Positions 9,474 through 18,318 of a stretch of DNA of 64,000 bases are shown here, one piece after another. The notes under the pieces are model-generated. The model searched no databases and had not been told where the DNA came from. It saw nothing but the letters and a program-made list of their open reading frames with translations. Positions within the stretch are counted from its first letter, which is position 1, and each line of letters opens with the position of its first letter. The stretch comes from JAKACA01 sp049510975 (GTDB lineage Bacteria > Actinomycetota > Acidimicrobiia > Acidimicrobiales > Bog-793), in NCBI GenBank assembly GCA_049510975.1, contig JBEKYM010000013.1, forward strand, positions 1 to 64,000, read 5' to 3'. Made by a program: the position numbers and the translations under genes.

Positions 9474-11195
9474 GTGGCGAACCGGCTGGTCGGAGGTACC
9501 CGCTGGTATGAGTCGGCGGTGTTCTACGAGCTGCTGCCGAGGAGTTTCTTCGACTCCAACGCGGACGGGATCGGTGATCTCGCCGGCCTGACGGCGCGCC
9601 TCGACTATCTCGAGTGGCTCGGTGTCGACTGCCTGTGGCTCCTGCCGTTCTACCCCTCGCCCCTTCGCGACGGCGGCTACGACGTGAGCGACTTCATGAG
9701 CGTCGCGCCCGAGTGCGGCTCGGTCGCGGATCTCGCCGCCCTCGTGGAGGACGCCCACCGCCGCGGCATCCGCATCATCTCCGACCTCGTCATGAACCAC
9801 ACGAGCGACCAGCACCCATGGTTCGCCGAGTCGCGATCGTCCCGCGACAACGCCAAGTCCGACTGGTACATGTGGGCGGACGACGATCAGGGGTTCAAGG
9901 ACGTCCGGGTCATCTTCGTGGACGCCGAGCCGTCGAACTGGACCTTCGACTCCCCCCGGCAGCAGTACTACTGGCACCGGTTCTTCCATCACCAGCCGGA
10001 CCTCAACTACGACAACCCAGAAGTCGTCGAAGCCATGCTCGGCGTCGTCCGCTTCTGGCTCGACCTCGGCCTCGACGGCTTCCGGCTCGACGCCGCCGCC
10101 TATCTCTCCAAGGCGGAAGGCACGACCTGCGAGAACCTCCCCGGCACCCACGAGATGCTGAAACGCATCCGCCGCGAAGTCGACCGTTCGCACCCCGGCG
10201 CCGTCCTCCTGGCGGAAGTCAACCAGTGGCCGACCGACGTCGTCGACTATTTCGGCGACAGCGACGAGTGCCACATGGCCTTCCACTTCCCCCTCATGCC
10301 CCGCATGTTCATGGCCGTGCGCCGGGAGCAGCGCTTCCCGATCACCGAGATCCTCGCCCAGACGCCCCCGATCCCGGACGGGTGCCAGTGGGGCATCTTC
10401 CTCCGCAACCACGACGAGCTGACCCTCGAGATGGTCACCGAGGACGATCGCGACTACATGTACGCCGAGTACGCCCGCGATCCCCGCATGCGACGCAACG
10501 TCGGGATCCGGAGGCGGCTGGCGACGCTCGTCGGCAACGACCGCCGCATCGCCGAGCTGCTGCACGCCCTCCTGCTCTCGTTGCCCGGTGCGCCGGTCCT
10601 CTACTACGGCGACGAGATCCTCATGGGCGACAACATCTATCTCGGCGACCGCGATGCCGTGCGCACACCCATGCAATGGACGCCCGACCGGAACGGGGGT
10701 TTCTCGACGGCAGATTTCGCACAGCTGTACCTGCCCCCTCTGATGGACCCGGTGCACGGCTTCCAGGCCGTGAACGTCGAGGCGGAGCGGCGCGACTCCT
10801 CCTCGTTCCTCCACTGGTTGAAGCGGATGCTCGAGGTGCGCCGGCAGTTCCCCGAGTTCGCCACCGGCTCGCTCGAGGTCCTCTCCGCCGACAACCCTTC
10901 GGTGCTGGCCTATCTGAGGGCGCCGCGCCCGCCGGCGATCCCCGGCGGTGACAGCGTCGCCCCCGCCACCGGGCAGGACGGCGCCGGCGAGCGGGCGGGT
11001 GCCACCGTGCTCTGCGTGCACAATCTCAGCCGTTTCGCTCAGCCCGCCCAGCTGAGCCTTGCCCGCTGGGAGGGGGCGACGCCCGTGGAGCTGCTCGGGC
11101 GCGTGCCCTTCCCGGGCGTGACCGAGCTGCCGTACTCCCTCACGCTCCCGCCGTACGGCATCTACTGGTTCGAGCTGCGGGAGCAACGCCAGTGA
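9474..11195 (+). CDS. treS: Trehalose synthase (maltose alpha-D-glucosyltransferase), GH13
   Basis: TreS interconverts maltose and trehalose. The GH13 landmarks are all present: WYESAVFYELLPRSFFD at the start, DLVMNHTSDQHPWF, GFRLDAAAY with nucleophile Asp206, LLAEVNQWP with acid/base Glu248, and FLRNHDEL with Asp314. At 573 aa it is slightly short, but the C-terminal beta domain is complete (ending LPPYGIYWFEL). A GGGGAGGG Shine-Dalgarno site precedes the GTG. The stop overlaps the GTG of the maltokinase-like gene (GTGA). In actinobacteria this pair feeds trehalose into alpha-glucan through maltose-1-phosphate. Confidence 0.94.
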   Translation: MANRLVGGTRWYESAVFYELLPRSFFDSNADGIGDLAGLTARLDYLEWLGVDCLWLLPFYPSPLRDGGYDVSDFMSVAPECGSVADLAALVEDAHRRGIRIISDLVMNHTSDQHPWFAESRSSRDNAKSDWYMWADDDQGFKDVRVIFVDAEPSNWTFDSPRQQYYWHRFFHHQPDLNYDNPEVVEAMLGVVRFWLDLGLDGFRLDAAAYLSKAEGTTCENLPGTHEMLKRIRREVDRSHPGAVLLAEVNQWPTDVVDYFGDSDECHMAFHFPLMPRMFMAVRREQRFPITEILAQTPPIPDGCQWGIFLRNHDELTLEMVTEDDRDYMYAEYARDPRMRRNVGIRRRLATLVGNDRRIAELLHALLLSLPGAPVLYYGDEILMGDNIYLGDRDAVRTPMQWTPDRNGGFSTADFAQLYLPPLMDPVHGFQAVNVEAERRDSSSFLHWLKRMLEVRRQFPEFATGSLEVLSADNPSVLAYLRAPRPPAIPGGDSVAPATGQDGAGERAGATVLCVHNLSRFAQPAQLSLARWEGATPVELLGRVPFPGVTELPYSLTLPPYGIYWFELREQRQ

Positions 11196-12415
11196 GCTCG
11201 GTTCCGACCGTCCCCGATTTCGCCCCGCTCGTCGGCCCCTACCTCGCTCGCCAAGCCTGGGCGCAGGCCGCTCTCGGGTCCTTCGGCGAGAGCACCGTGC
11301 CTGCAGAGGTCGTCGACGTGGAGGTGCTGCGCCTCGAGCACCCCGGTATGGCGAGCGTCATCGTGCAATGCCGCGACTGTACGTTTCATCTCGTCCTCGG
11401 GTGGCGGCCGGTCGCCGTCGCCCCCGGTGTCCTCGGCGCTCAGTCCGACGCCGTGCTCGGGCCCGGGCACGACGGGACGGGCGAGGTACTCGTGTACGCC
11501 GCCCTGGCGGATTCAGAGCTGCTCGTCCGCTTGCTCGAAGCCGTGAGCGGCGGAGCCGAGCGCGCCACGCGCGGGCGCGTCGTGCAGTCGCTCGTCAGCC
11601 ACTCGTCCCTCGTCTACGACGACCGCCTCTTCATGAAGTGCTACCGCGTGATCGAGCCGCGGCCGCGACCTGAGGTGGAGATGGTGTGGCGTCTCGACGA
11701 GGCCGGCTTCAACCACATGCTGGCGCCCGTCGGCCACTGGCAACGGGACGGTCGTGACCTCGCTCTCGTGCGCGAGTTCGTGCCTGGCGCCGTCGAGGGT
11801 TTGGCGCTCGCCCGCACCTCGCTGCGGGACCTTCTGGCACGGGCTGATACCTCCGAGCACGGCGCCTCCTTCGCCGACGTCGGCCTCGCCGGCGGTGACC
11901 TCGGCCCGGAGATGCGCCGGCTCGGCGAAACGACCGCCCGCATGCACCGTGCCCTCGCCGACGCCTTCGGCACCGAACCGCTGGCGGGGGCCGACCCCGC
12001 CCGAGTCGCCATCCGCGTGCATGGCGACTATCACCTGCGCCGGGTGATGCGGACCGACGGTGGATGGTTGGTGGCCGGGTTCGGAGACGACCCCCTCATG
12101 GGTGCGGCGGCGGGGGCGGCGAGCCAGGGCGAGGGGCGTTTTGCGTCGCCGCTCGAAGACGTGGCCGATCTGTGCTGCTCGCTCCAGATCGCCGCCGCCG
12201 AGGCTGTGGGGCTGCAGACGAGCCGCACACGGGTGCACGCCGAGCTGCTCGCCCGCGGCTGGCAGGCGCACAACATGGCGGCCTTCGTGTCCGGCTACCT
12301 CGCCCACGCCGGGATCGAGGAGTTGGTGCCCGGCACTCGCGAGGACGTCGATGTGGCGCTGGTGGGCCTGCTGGCGGCGCGGGCGGCCACCGTCTCGGGC
12401 CCGCCATCTGCCTAG
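11192..12415 (+). CDS. Maltokinase-like protein with eroded kinase motifs
   Basis: Position after treS (4-nt overlap), length (407 aa) and overall layout match maltokinase (Mak/Pep2), which phosphorylates maltose. Visible parts include FMKCYRVIEPRPRPEVEM in the N-lobe and RVHGDYHL (catalytic Asp279) in the C-lobe. Two motifs differ from active enzymes. The residue after HGDYHL-x is Arg rather than the usual Gln, and the metal-binding D-F-E motif reads G296-F297-G298 (VAGFGDDP). The stretch at about 55-110 is also unlike a kinase and may be the N-terminal cap. It may be a non-catalytic partner of TreS or a diverged kinase. Confidence 0.72.
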   Translation: MSSVPTVPDFAPLVGPYLARQAWAQAALGSFGESTVPAEVVDVEVLRLEHPGMASVIVQCRDCTFHLVLGWRPVAVAPGVLGAQSDAVLGPGHDGTGEVLVYAALADSELLVRLLEAVSGGAERATRGRVVQSLVSHSSLVYDDRLFMKCYRVIEPRPRPEVEMVWRLDEAGFNHMLAPVGHWQRDGRDLALVREFVPGAVEGLALARTSLRDLLARADTSEHGASFADVGLAGGDLGPEMRRLGETTARMHRALADAFGTEPLAGADPARVAIRVHGDYHLRRVMRTDGGWLVAGFGDDPLMGAAAGAASQGEGRFASPLEDVADLCCSLQIAAAEAVGLQTSRTRVHAELLARGWQAHNMAAFVSGYLAHAGIEELVPGTREDVDVALVGLLAARAATVSGPPSA

Positions 12416-12479
12416 CCGTCACCAAGCCACCACCAAGCCACTTGCCGAGACAGGCCACCTACGCCGAGCTGCCAGCTGC

Positions 12480-13280
12480 CTAGATGAGCGCGCTGAGGCC
12501 TCCGTCGACGGCGAGCACCTGGCCGGTGACATAGCTCGATCGTCCCGACAGGAGCCAGACGACAGCGTCGGCAACCTCCCAGGCCGAGCCCTGGCGACCG
12601 AGCGGAACGGGTGTGCGGTCGCGGGACGGCCTGCCGGCCGAGGCCCAGCGGCCGAGGGGCGTATCGATCAAGCCGGGTGCCACGACGTTGGCCCGGATCT
12701 GCTTGCGGGCGCCCTCGGCGGCGACGTGACGGCAGAGGCCGGCGAGCGCCGCCTTGGACGAGTCGTAGGACGGGATGCGGCTGCCCGGCTTCAGGCCGGC
12801 GACCGAGGAGATGAACACGATGGCCGACCCGGGCGGCATGAGCGGAACCGCTGCCTTGCAGGCGAGGAAATGTGCCCGCACGTTCACCGCGAACGTGGTG
12901 TCCCAGTCGTCGGCACTCGTTCCCGACAGCCCAGCGCCGCGGCCGATTCCGACGTTGAGCACGAGGCCGTCGATGCCGCCGAGGCCGGCGACGGCCTCCG
13001 CCATGGCCTCGCTGCAGGCCTCGGGGTCACTGGCGTCCGCCACGACCACGACGGCGGCGCCCGATGCCTGCGTCACGAGCCGGGCCGTGGCGCGGGCCGC
13101 CGGTTCGTCCCGGTCCCAGCACGCCACTGAGGCGCCCTCACGGGCGGCCAGCACGCTGATGGCCCGGCCGTTGCCGATGGGTGGATCCGGTTCGTCGATG
13201 GCCTGCGTGCCGGCGCCGAGGACGACGATGCGGCGACCCCCGAGCAGCGGCCGCCCGGCCTCCGGGCCCTCGTCGCTCAC
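12480..13280 (-). CDS. Short-chain dehydrogenase/reductase with extended nucleotide-binding loop
   Basis: A Rossmann-fold oxidoreductase of 266 aa. It has NVGIGRGAGL in the usual NAG position, a catalytic SSVAG serine region, the YDSSK catalytic pair, ANVVAPGLIDTP, and the common C-terminal SSYVTGQVLAVDGG. The glycine-rich loop near residues 18-34 is longer than the common TGxxxGIG form: VLGAGTQ, then about seven residues (AIDEPDP), then PIGNGRA. The substrate is unknown. The GTG at 13278-13280 overlaps the stop of the CMD gene (GTGA), so the two are probably co-translated. Confidence 0.85.
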   Translation of the reverse strand: MSDEGPEAGRPLLGGRRIVVLGAGTQAIDEPDPPIGNGRAISVLAAREGASVACWDRDEPAARATARLVTQASGAAVVVVADASDPEACSEAMAEAVAGLGGIDGLVLNVGIGRGAGLSGTSADDWDTTFAVNVRAHFLACKAAVPLMPPGSAIVFISSVAGLKPGSRIPSYDSSKAALAGLCRHVAAEGARKQIRANVVAPGLIDTPLGRWASAGRPSRDRTPVPLGRQGSAWEVADAVVWLLSGRSSYVTGQVLAVDGGLSALI

Positions 13281-13837
13281 GCTGGGAAGCCGCTGAGGCC
13301 CTCGTCGAGCTGCACGTCCAGGCTGTTCAAGGTCATGGCGACGAGGTGGTAGTGGCCGACGAGCATGGGGAGCTCGATGAGCTGTTCGGTGCTGTAGCCC
13401 GCCGCCAGGTCCGCCCAGGTGCCATCGGAGATGCGGAAGATGCTGTGGAGCTCGTCGGCCGCCCGAAGCAGGGTGGCGTCGGCGGGTGCCCAGCCGTCTG
13501 CCTCCGGGCCGAGAATCGTGCGGTCGATTTCCTCCGGCGTGACGCCGCAGCTGAGGGCGATACGAGCGTGCTGGCCCCACTCGTAGGCGGCTCGGCAGTT
13601 CCAGGCGGTCCGCAGGATCAGGAGCTCGCGATCGCGTGCCGGGATCTTCCCGTTCAGCAACTTGCCGCCAAAGGGCATCCAGCGTCGGAACAGCCCGGGC
13701 GCCCGCACGAGCGTGGCGAAGATGTTGGCGTCGGGGCCGGTCCCGATCCTGGCTTGGTCGAGCAGCTCGCGGACGTCACCCACGCGCTCGTCCGGCGGGA
13801 CGGGCTCGATGCGTGGGGTAAGAGAAGCCTCGGTCAC
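13277..13837 (-). CDS. Carboxymuconolactone decarboxylase (AhpD-like) family protein
   Basis: A 186-aa helical protein of the CMD/AhpD superfamily. It shows LLNGKIPARDRELLILRTAWNC, AYEWGQHARIALSCGVTPEEI and the later ELPMLVGHYHLVAM helix. The classical AhpD C-x-x-C redox pair is absent: only one Cys is in the first motif and another is in the ALSCG segment, so peroxidase-partner activity is doubtful. A role with the downstream SDR in breakdown of a small carbonyl compound is possible but unproven. The start codon is GTG. Confidence 0.8.
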   Translation of the reverse strand: MTEASLTPRIEPVPPDERVGDVRELLDQARIGTGPDANIFATLVRAPGLFRRWMPFGGKLLNGKIPARDRELLILRTAWNCRAAYEWGQHARIALSCGVTPEEIDRTILGPEADGWAPADATLLRAADELHSIFRISDGTWADLAAGYSTEQLIELPMLVGHYHLVAMTLNSLDVQLDEGLSGFPA

Positions 13838-13928
13838 CGGGTCTCACTTTCGTCGAAGTCGGTCAGGCACAAGCTGGGTGCACCGGGGAGGCACCCGGCG
13901 GCGCGAACGCGCAGGAGAGCGGGCTTGC

Positions 13929-14939
13929 TCAGGAGACCGGAGTGCTCTCCCGCATGGCGATCTTCTCGAGGGCGTCACGCATGTCCTCGGCGGCCTTCTC
14001 CGGAGAGACGACGTTGATGAGCACGCCGGTACCGAGCTCGAACCCCGCTCTCGTCGTCAGGTTGGGCAGCACGTGGATGTGCCAGTGGTACATGCCCGTC
14101 GCCCGGTAGGGGGCGGAGTGGAAGACGACGTTGTAGGCGACGTCGCCGAGCGTCTCGGTGAGCGCCTGGAGAGCAGTGCGAACCGCTTTGCCGACCGCCA
14201 CCACACGGCTCGTGGGCGAGCGGTGGAGATGGCCGCCGTGCTCGCGGGGGACCACGAGCAACTCGTAGGGCGTCCCGCTCCAGAACGGTGCGAACGTCAC
14301 ACACTCCTCGGATGCCTCGAGCACGCGGTACCCGACCCGCTCCTCGGAGGCGGCGGCAGCGCACAGCAGGCAACCGCCGGCAAAGCGGGCAAAACCAGCC
14401 TGCTCATCGGTCAGCTCACGTGGCACGAACGGGATGCCGAGCAGCTGACCGTGCGGATGGGCGACCGAAGCCCCCGCCTGCCGTCCGTGGTTCACGATGA
14501 CCTGGCTGTAGCGAAGGCCAGGCGTGCTCTGGTGCTCCTCGACGCGGTCGCGAATGGCGGCCATCACGAGAGAGAGCTGGTCGTCGGGCAACGAGGCGAA
14601 GCTGCGCTCGTGATCGGGCGACAGGATGAGGACTTCGTGGATGCCGCTGGCGGGGGCTTCGGTGAAGACCGGGCCGCGGTTCTCGACGACGAAGGGAGCG
14701 TCGCCCTGGAAGGCCGGGTAGCGGTTCGGCACGACCCGGACCATCCAGCTTCCGGACGGTCCGTAGACCTCGAGTGCGGGAAGGGTGTCGCCTTCGTTGC
14801 CCGGACAGAACGGGCACGATGCGACGTCGTCGGCGTCCGCCGTGGGCTGCCTCGGGAGAAACAACCCCGGACGCTGCGCACGGTCGGTCGACACCGTTAT
14901 CCATCGGCTCGACAGCGGATCGAGGCGAAGTTGGTTCAC
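13929..14939 (-). CDS. galT: Galactose-1-phosphate uridylyltransferase
   Basis: GalT exchanges UMP between UDP-glucose and galactose-1-phosphate in the Leloir pathway. The catalytic HPHGQ motif is intact (SVAHPHGQLLG). The metal-binding CPFCPGNE and HIHV sequences and the N-terminal substrate segment (RWITVSTDRAQRPG) are present. The length of 336 aa is normal. The start is GTG. It is followed on the same strand by the CMD and SDR genes after a 91-nt gap that holds a GGGTGC/GCACCC hairpin. No galK or galE is visible in the window. Confidence 0.92.
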   Translation of the reverse strand: MNQLRLDPLSSRWITVSTDRAQRPGLFLPRQPTADADDVASCPFCPGNEGDTLPALEVYGPSGSWMVRVVPNRYPAFQGDAPFVVENRGPVFTEAPASGIHEVLILSPDHERSFASLPDDQLSLVMAAIRDRVEEHQSTPGLRYSQVIVNHGRQAGASVAHPHGQLLGIPFVPRELTDEQAGFARFAGGCLLCAAAASEERVGYRVLEASEECVTFAPFWSGTPYELLVVPREHGGHLHRSPTSRVVAVGKAVRTALQALTETLGDVAYNVVFHSAPYRATGMYHWHIHVLPNLTTRAGFELGTGVLINVVSPEKAAEDMRDALEKIAMRESTPVS

Positions 14940-15061
14940 CCTCGCTCGAGTCCCTCCTCGTGTCCCTCATTCCTCGCGCGAATCACGTGCCCCAGGCTAT
15001 CGCCGCCCCGTCGCCGGTGAGTGCACCATGGCCCGGATTTCACCTGCAAAACTCCCGTCCC

Positions 15062-15547
15062 GTGAGCAGGCCCGCCTACGACCTCCTCCTCATCGCTCAC
15101 GTGATCGCTGCCTTCATCGGCTTCGGGGCGATCGCCGCCGCCGGCTGGGCGGCATCGTCGGCTCGCCGCTCGGCGGATCCGGTGGGCGACGAGGCCGTGC
15201 GGCGTTTCTTCAAGAAGGGGAGGGACTGGCCGGCCCGGGCGATCTTTCTCGTCCCGCTGCTCGGCCTCGGCCTGCTCTTCGGAGGCGACCGCAGCGACGT
15301 GCCGGCGGCGTGGCCATGGATCGGTTTGTCGCTGTGGCTGATTGCGACCGGCCTCGCCTCCGGGCGGTGCTGGCCGGCCGAGCGAGCCGCCCAAGATGCC
15401 CTTGCCGAGCTCGTCGAGTCGGGCTCGGCCGCCGCCGCCGGCACGCTCGAGGTGTTCCGCCGGTCGTGCCGGACGATGGAGCAGTCCGTCGGAGCCATTT
15501 CGATCTGTTTCGTGGCGGCCGTAGCCCTCATGATCCTGCAGCCGTAG
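15062..15547 (+). CDS. Small integral membrane protein (DUF2269-like)
   Basis: A 161-aa protein with about four hydrophobic segments: residues 5-27 (LLLIAHVIAAFIGFGAIAAA), 55-73, 80-98 and a C-terminal one. The first helix carries a His, and a CRTMEQSVGAISI segment precedes the last helix. Overall it resembles DUF2269-type membrane proteins, some of which may bind heme, but I am not sure of the family. The GTG start is chosen because it directly precedes the first helix. It diverges from galT and ends 5 nt before a tandem-repeat block. Confidence 0.6.
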   Translation: MSRPAYDLLLIAHVIAAFIGFGAIAAAGWAASSARRSADPVGDEAVRRFFKKGRDWPARAIFLVPLLGLGLLFGGDRSDVPAAWPWIGLSLWLIATGLASGRCWPAERAAQDALAELVESGSAAAAGTLEVFRRSCRTMEQSVGAISICFVAAVALMILQP

Positions 15548-15552
15548 CGCTG

Positions 15553-15687
15553 TAGGCGCTCCATCCGGTGTCGGTGCCGTGGGCGCTCCTTCCGGTGTCG
15601 GTGCCGTAGGCGTTCCATCCGGTGTCGGTGCCGTAGGCGCTCCTTCCGGTGTCGGTGCCGTAGGCGCTCCATCCGGTGTCGGTGGCT
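15553..15687. repeat. Five tandem 27-bp units
   Basis: Five direct repeats of 27 bp start at 15553, 15580, 15607, 15634 and 15661. The core shared by all is TCCGGTGTCGGTG. Units alternate between CCATCC and CCTTCC at one position (A-B-A-B-A), so the array probably grew by copying a two-unit block. It fills most of the gap between the membrane-protein stop and the promoter of the secreted hydrolase. There are no spacers, so this is not a CRISPR array. Confidence 0.95.
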
Positions 15688-15727
15688 GACCCTCTCCCCG
15701 AAACCCCCTCGGTTAGATTCCTTCACC

Positions 15728-17023
15728 GTGACCCCGGGAGCAGATCCGCCGCGCCGTCGCGCCCCGACGACCACTGCCGGTATGGCTGCCGTCCGCCGGG
15801 ACACCGCCGCTCACCTCGCCAGCCGCCACAAAGCTGCCGCTCGGGCCCGGACGGTTCGCCGCCGCCGCGCCGTCGTCATCCTGGCCACCATCATCGTCGT
15901 CGCCGGGATCGTGGCTGCCTGCAACGCCGTCAGCTCGGCCGGCCCCAAGCACAAGGGCACGAGTCCGACCACGAGCAACACGAGACCGACGTCGACCGCG
16001 GCGGGCACGACGACGACAACGCTGCCGGCCAGTTTCGAGGTCGGTCTGCATACGTTCAACTGGGACGAGACCGGAACCGGGATCACCCACGTGAGCCCCA
16101 CGGGGACCGCCCTGCCGGGCCGCATTCTCACGACGGAGATCCGATATCCGACGCTCGCCGGCTCGTCCTCGGCAGAGACCCCGAACGCCCAGCCTGCGCG
16201 AGTCGGCGGACCCTACCCGGTGATCGTATTCGCCCACGGGTTCGAAACCCAGCCCCTCGACTACGAAGGCTTGCTGGACACCTGGGTGAAGGCGGGTTTC
16301 GTTGTGGTGTCGCCGATCTTTCCGGACGAGAGCCTGCAAGCGGTGACGGCCGCCGGCGGCATGTCCAACCCCACGATCGCCGACAACCTCGAGACGGACG
16401 TCTACAACGAGCCGAGGGACATCGCCTACGTCCTGAAGCAGCTCGCCAGCATCGGGGACGATCCTTGGGGCAGCCACCTCGCCGGCGTCATGAACCTCTC
16501 CGACGTCGGGCTCGCCGGCCAATCGGACGGCGCCAACGTCGTGGCCGCTCTCTCCTACGCGTCAGGGTTGAGCTCGGTCTACGCCAGCCTTTCGCCAGCA
16601 CCTAAGGCGGTCGCCGTCATGTCGGGCATTGCTTGGAGCTACTCGCCGAGCGGGCAGGTCGGCACGTATGCCGCCACGTCGAGCTCCCCCCCGCTCTTGC
16701 AGATCCAAAGCGATGCCGACGGATGCGTCTCGCCGGCCGAGGCGACCGATCTCTTCTCGCAACTGCAAGGCGGCCTCGGGGCGAAGTGGTTCCTCACGCT
16801 CTTGGGCGCCGCCCACTTGGCGCCGTACGAAGGGGTGGCGCCGTGGGCTCCGGTCGTAGACGCCGTCACGACGAGGTTCTTCGAGCTCGAGCTGGATTGG
16901 CGGCCGGGGTCGAGCTCGGCGGCGGCCATCGCGGCGGCCGGGACGGTACAGGGCACCGGCCAGATCTCGACCACGGTCAACGAGGCGACGATCCCGCAAG
17001 TGTCGCCCATCCCGGGCTGCTGA
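15728..17023 (+). CDS. Secreted or lipid-anchored alpha/beta hydrolase, paralogue A
   Basis: A 431-aa exported hydrolase. A long basic n-region leads to a hydrophobic segment (about 49-64) and a lipobox-like VAAC (Cys65), followed by a Ser/Thr-rich linker. The catalytic domain shows the oxyanion loop FAHGFE, the nucleophile GQSDGA (Ser266), a likely acid in QSDADGC and a His in GAAHLAP. The fold resembles chlorophyllase/PETase-like esterases; the substrate is unknown. A TAGATT box lies 8 nt before the GTG, which fits a leaderless mRNA. A close paralogue sits at 18319-19470. Confidence 0.82.
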   Translation: MTPGADPPRRRAPTTTAGMAAVRRDTAAHLASRHKAAARARTVRRRRAVVILATIIVVAGIVAACNAVSSAGPKHKGTSPTTSNTRPTSTAAGTTTTTLPASFEVGLHTFNWDETGTGITHVSPTGTALPGRILTTEIRYPTLAGSSSAETPNAQPARVGGPYPVIVFAHGFETQPLDYEGLLDTWVKAGFVVVSPIFPDESLQAVTAAGGMSNPTIADNLETDVYNEPRDIAYVLKQLASIGDDPWGSHLAGVMNLSDVGLAGQSDGANVVAALSYASGLSSVYASLSPAPKAVAVMSGIAWSYSPSGQVGTYAATSSSPPLLQIQSDADGCVSPAEATDLFSQLQGGLGAKWFLTLLGAAHLAPYEGVAPWAPVVDAVTTRFFELELDWRPGSSSAAAIAAAGTVQGTGQISTTVNEATIPQVSPIPGC

Positions 17024-17033
17024 CGGTTTCGAC

Positions 17034-18212
17034 ATGAGCGGCGGCCCCGAGGTTCGGGTGGCCTATCTCGACAATGCCGCTACGACGCCCGTGCGGGCGG
17101 AGGTCCTCGAAGCGATGATGCCGTGGCTGACGAGCGGCTACGGCAACGCCTCGGGCGCCCACGTCATGGCACGAGCGGCCCGTCGCGCCGTCGACGACGC
17201 CCGCGACGTACTCGCCGAGGCGCTCGGAGGCGAGCCGGGGGAGGTCGTCTTCACGGGCGGCGGTACCGAAGCCGACAACCTTGCCGTGGCTGGCGCTGTG
17301 TCCGCCGCCCGCGAAGGCGGGAACGAGTACCCGCTCGTGGCCTGCAGCGCCGTCGAGCACCCCGCCGTGCTCGAGCCGGTGCGGGCGGCCGGTGGAGTCG
17401 TGCTGCCGGTGGACGAATTCGGCGTCCTCCATCTCGAGGCTGCCCGTGAGTGGCTGTCGGAGAGGGCCGGCGAGCTCGCCGAGCTGTCAGTGATGCTCGT
17501 CAATAACGAGACCGGCGTGCTGCAGCCGGTCGAATCCGTCGTCGAGCTCACCCGCGAGCTCGCCCCTGAGGCCCTCGTGCACACCGACGCCGTGCAGGCT
17601 CTCGGGTGGCTGGAGGTGGGGGCGATGTGCGCGGGGGCGGATCTCGTTTCGGTGAGCGCGCACAAGATCGGCGGCCCCAAGGGCGCTGGCGCGCTCCTGG
17701 TCCGCTCGGCTGCCCGCAGCCGACTCCGGCCGGTGCTTCGAGGCGGCCCGCAGGAACGGGAACTTCGCGCCGGGACTCACGACGTCGCCGGCATCGTCGC
17801 CATGGCGTGCGCCGCCCGCCTGGCGATGACCGAGCGGTCCGAGGCGTGCGCACGCGTGGCCGCCTTGGCGGACACGCTGGTTGCCGGCGTTCTCGGCACC
17901 GTTACGGGGTCGGGCACGGCGGTGCCGGCGGATCGCCGCATCGCCGCCATCGTCAACCTCTGGTTCGACGGCGTCGAAGCCGAGGAGCTGCTCCTCGTGC
18001 TCGACGAGCTCGGCATCTGCGCTTCGGCGGGCTCGGCGTGTGCGAGTGGTGCGATCGAGCCGAGCCATGTGCTGCTGGCGATGGGCCGGGCGCCGGAGGA
18101 GGCAAAGCGCCACATCCGACTGTCCCTCGGACATCAGACGACGACCGAGGACATCGACCAGGCCCTGGTCGCCATTCCCGAGGCGGTCGCCCGGCTCCGC
18201 CACTGGAGTTGA
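17034..18212 (+). CDS. Cysteine desulfurase (IscS/NifS family)
   Basis: This PLP enzyme removes sulfur from cysteine and passes it to Fe-S assembly or to tRNA thiolation. YLDNAATTPV marks the N-terminus, PLP is held by Lys211 in SAHKIGGPKG, and the persulfide Cys336 lies in SAGSACASGAIEPSHVL. The length is 392 aa. MnmA, which needs such a sulfur donor, is encoded 2.3 kb downstream on the same strand, so it is a plausible partner. It sits between the two paralogous hydrolase genes, 10 nt after the first. Confidence 0.92.
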   Translation: MSGGPEVRVAYLDNAATTPVRAEVLEAMMPWLTSGYGNASGAHVMARAARRAVDDARDVLAEALGGEPGEVVFTGGGTEADNLAVAGAVSAAREGGNEYPLVACSAVEHPAVLEPVRAAGGVVLPVDEFGVLHLEAAREWLSERAGELAELSVMLVNNETGVLQPVESVVELTRELAPEALVHTDAVQALGWLEVGAMCAGADLVSVSAHKIGGPKGAGALLVRSAARSRLRPVLRGGPQERELRAGTHDVAGIVAMACAARLAMTERSEACARVAALADTLVAGVLGTVTGSGTAVPADRRIAAIVNLWFDGVEAEELLLVLDELGICASAGSACASGAIEPSHVLLAMGRAPEEAKRHIRLSLGHQTTTEDIDQALVAIPEAVARLRHWS

Positions 18213-18318
18213 GTCCGGCGGCGCCCACGTTCCGAAGTTGGCGTCACGGTGTGAGCGAGGTGGACAGCTCGCGGAGCGGCGGCTCCCGAAGTGCAGGTCG
18301 GTCTGCGAGGCTGTCGGG

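Noticed and set aside
8316..11186. 956-codon open frame on the minus strand opposite glpX and treS
   Set aside because: It is a GC-driven shadow. Its protein is rich in His, Arg and Val without any family motif, while the plus strand carries complete enzymes with catalytic residues.
15553..15687. Possible CRISPR array
   Set aside because: Units are directly abutting with no variable spacers, and there are no cas genes nearby.
15097..15804. Minus-strand frame encoding RHRHR repeats across the 27-bp array
   Set aside because: The repeats are in frame only because 27 is divisible by 3. The rest of the frame is antisense to a membrane protein, and no start signal is seen.
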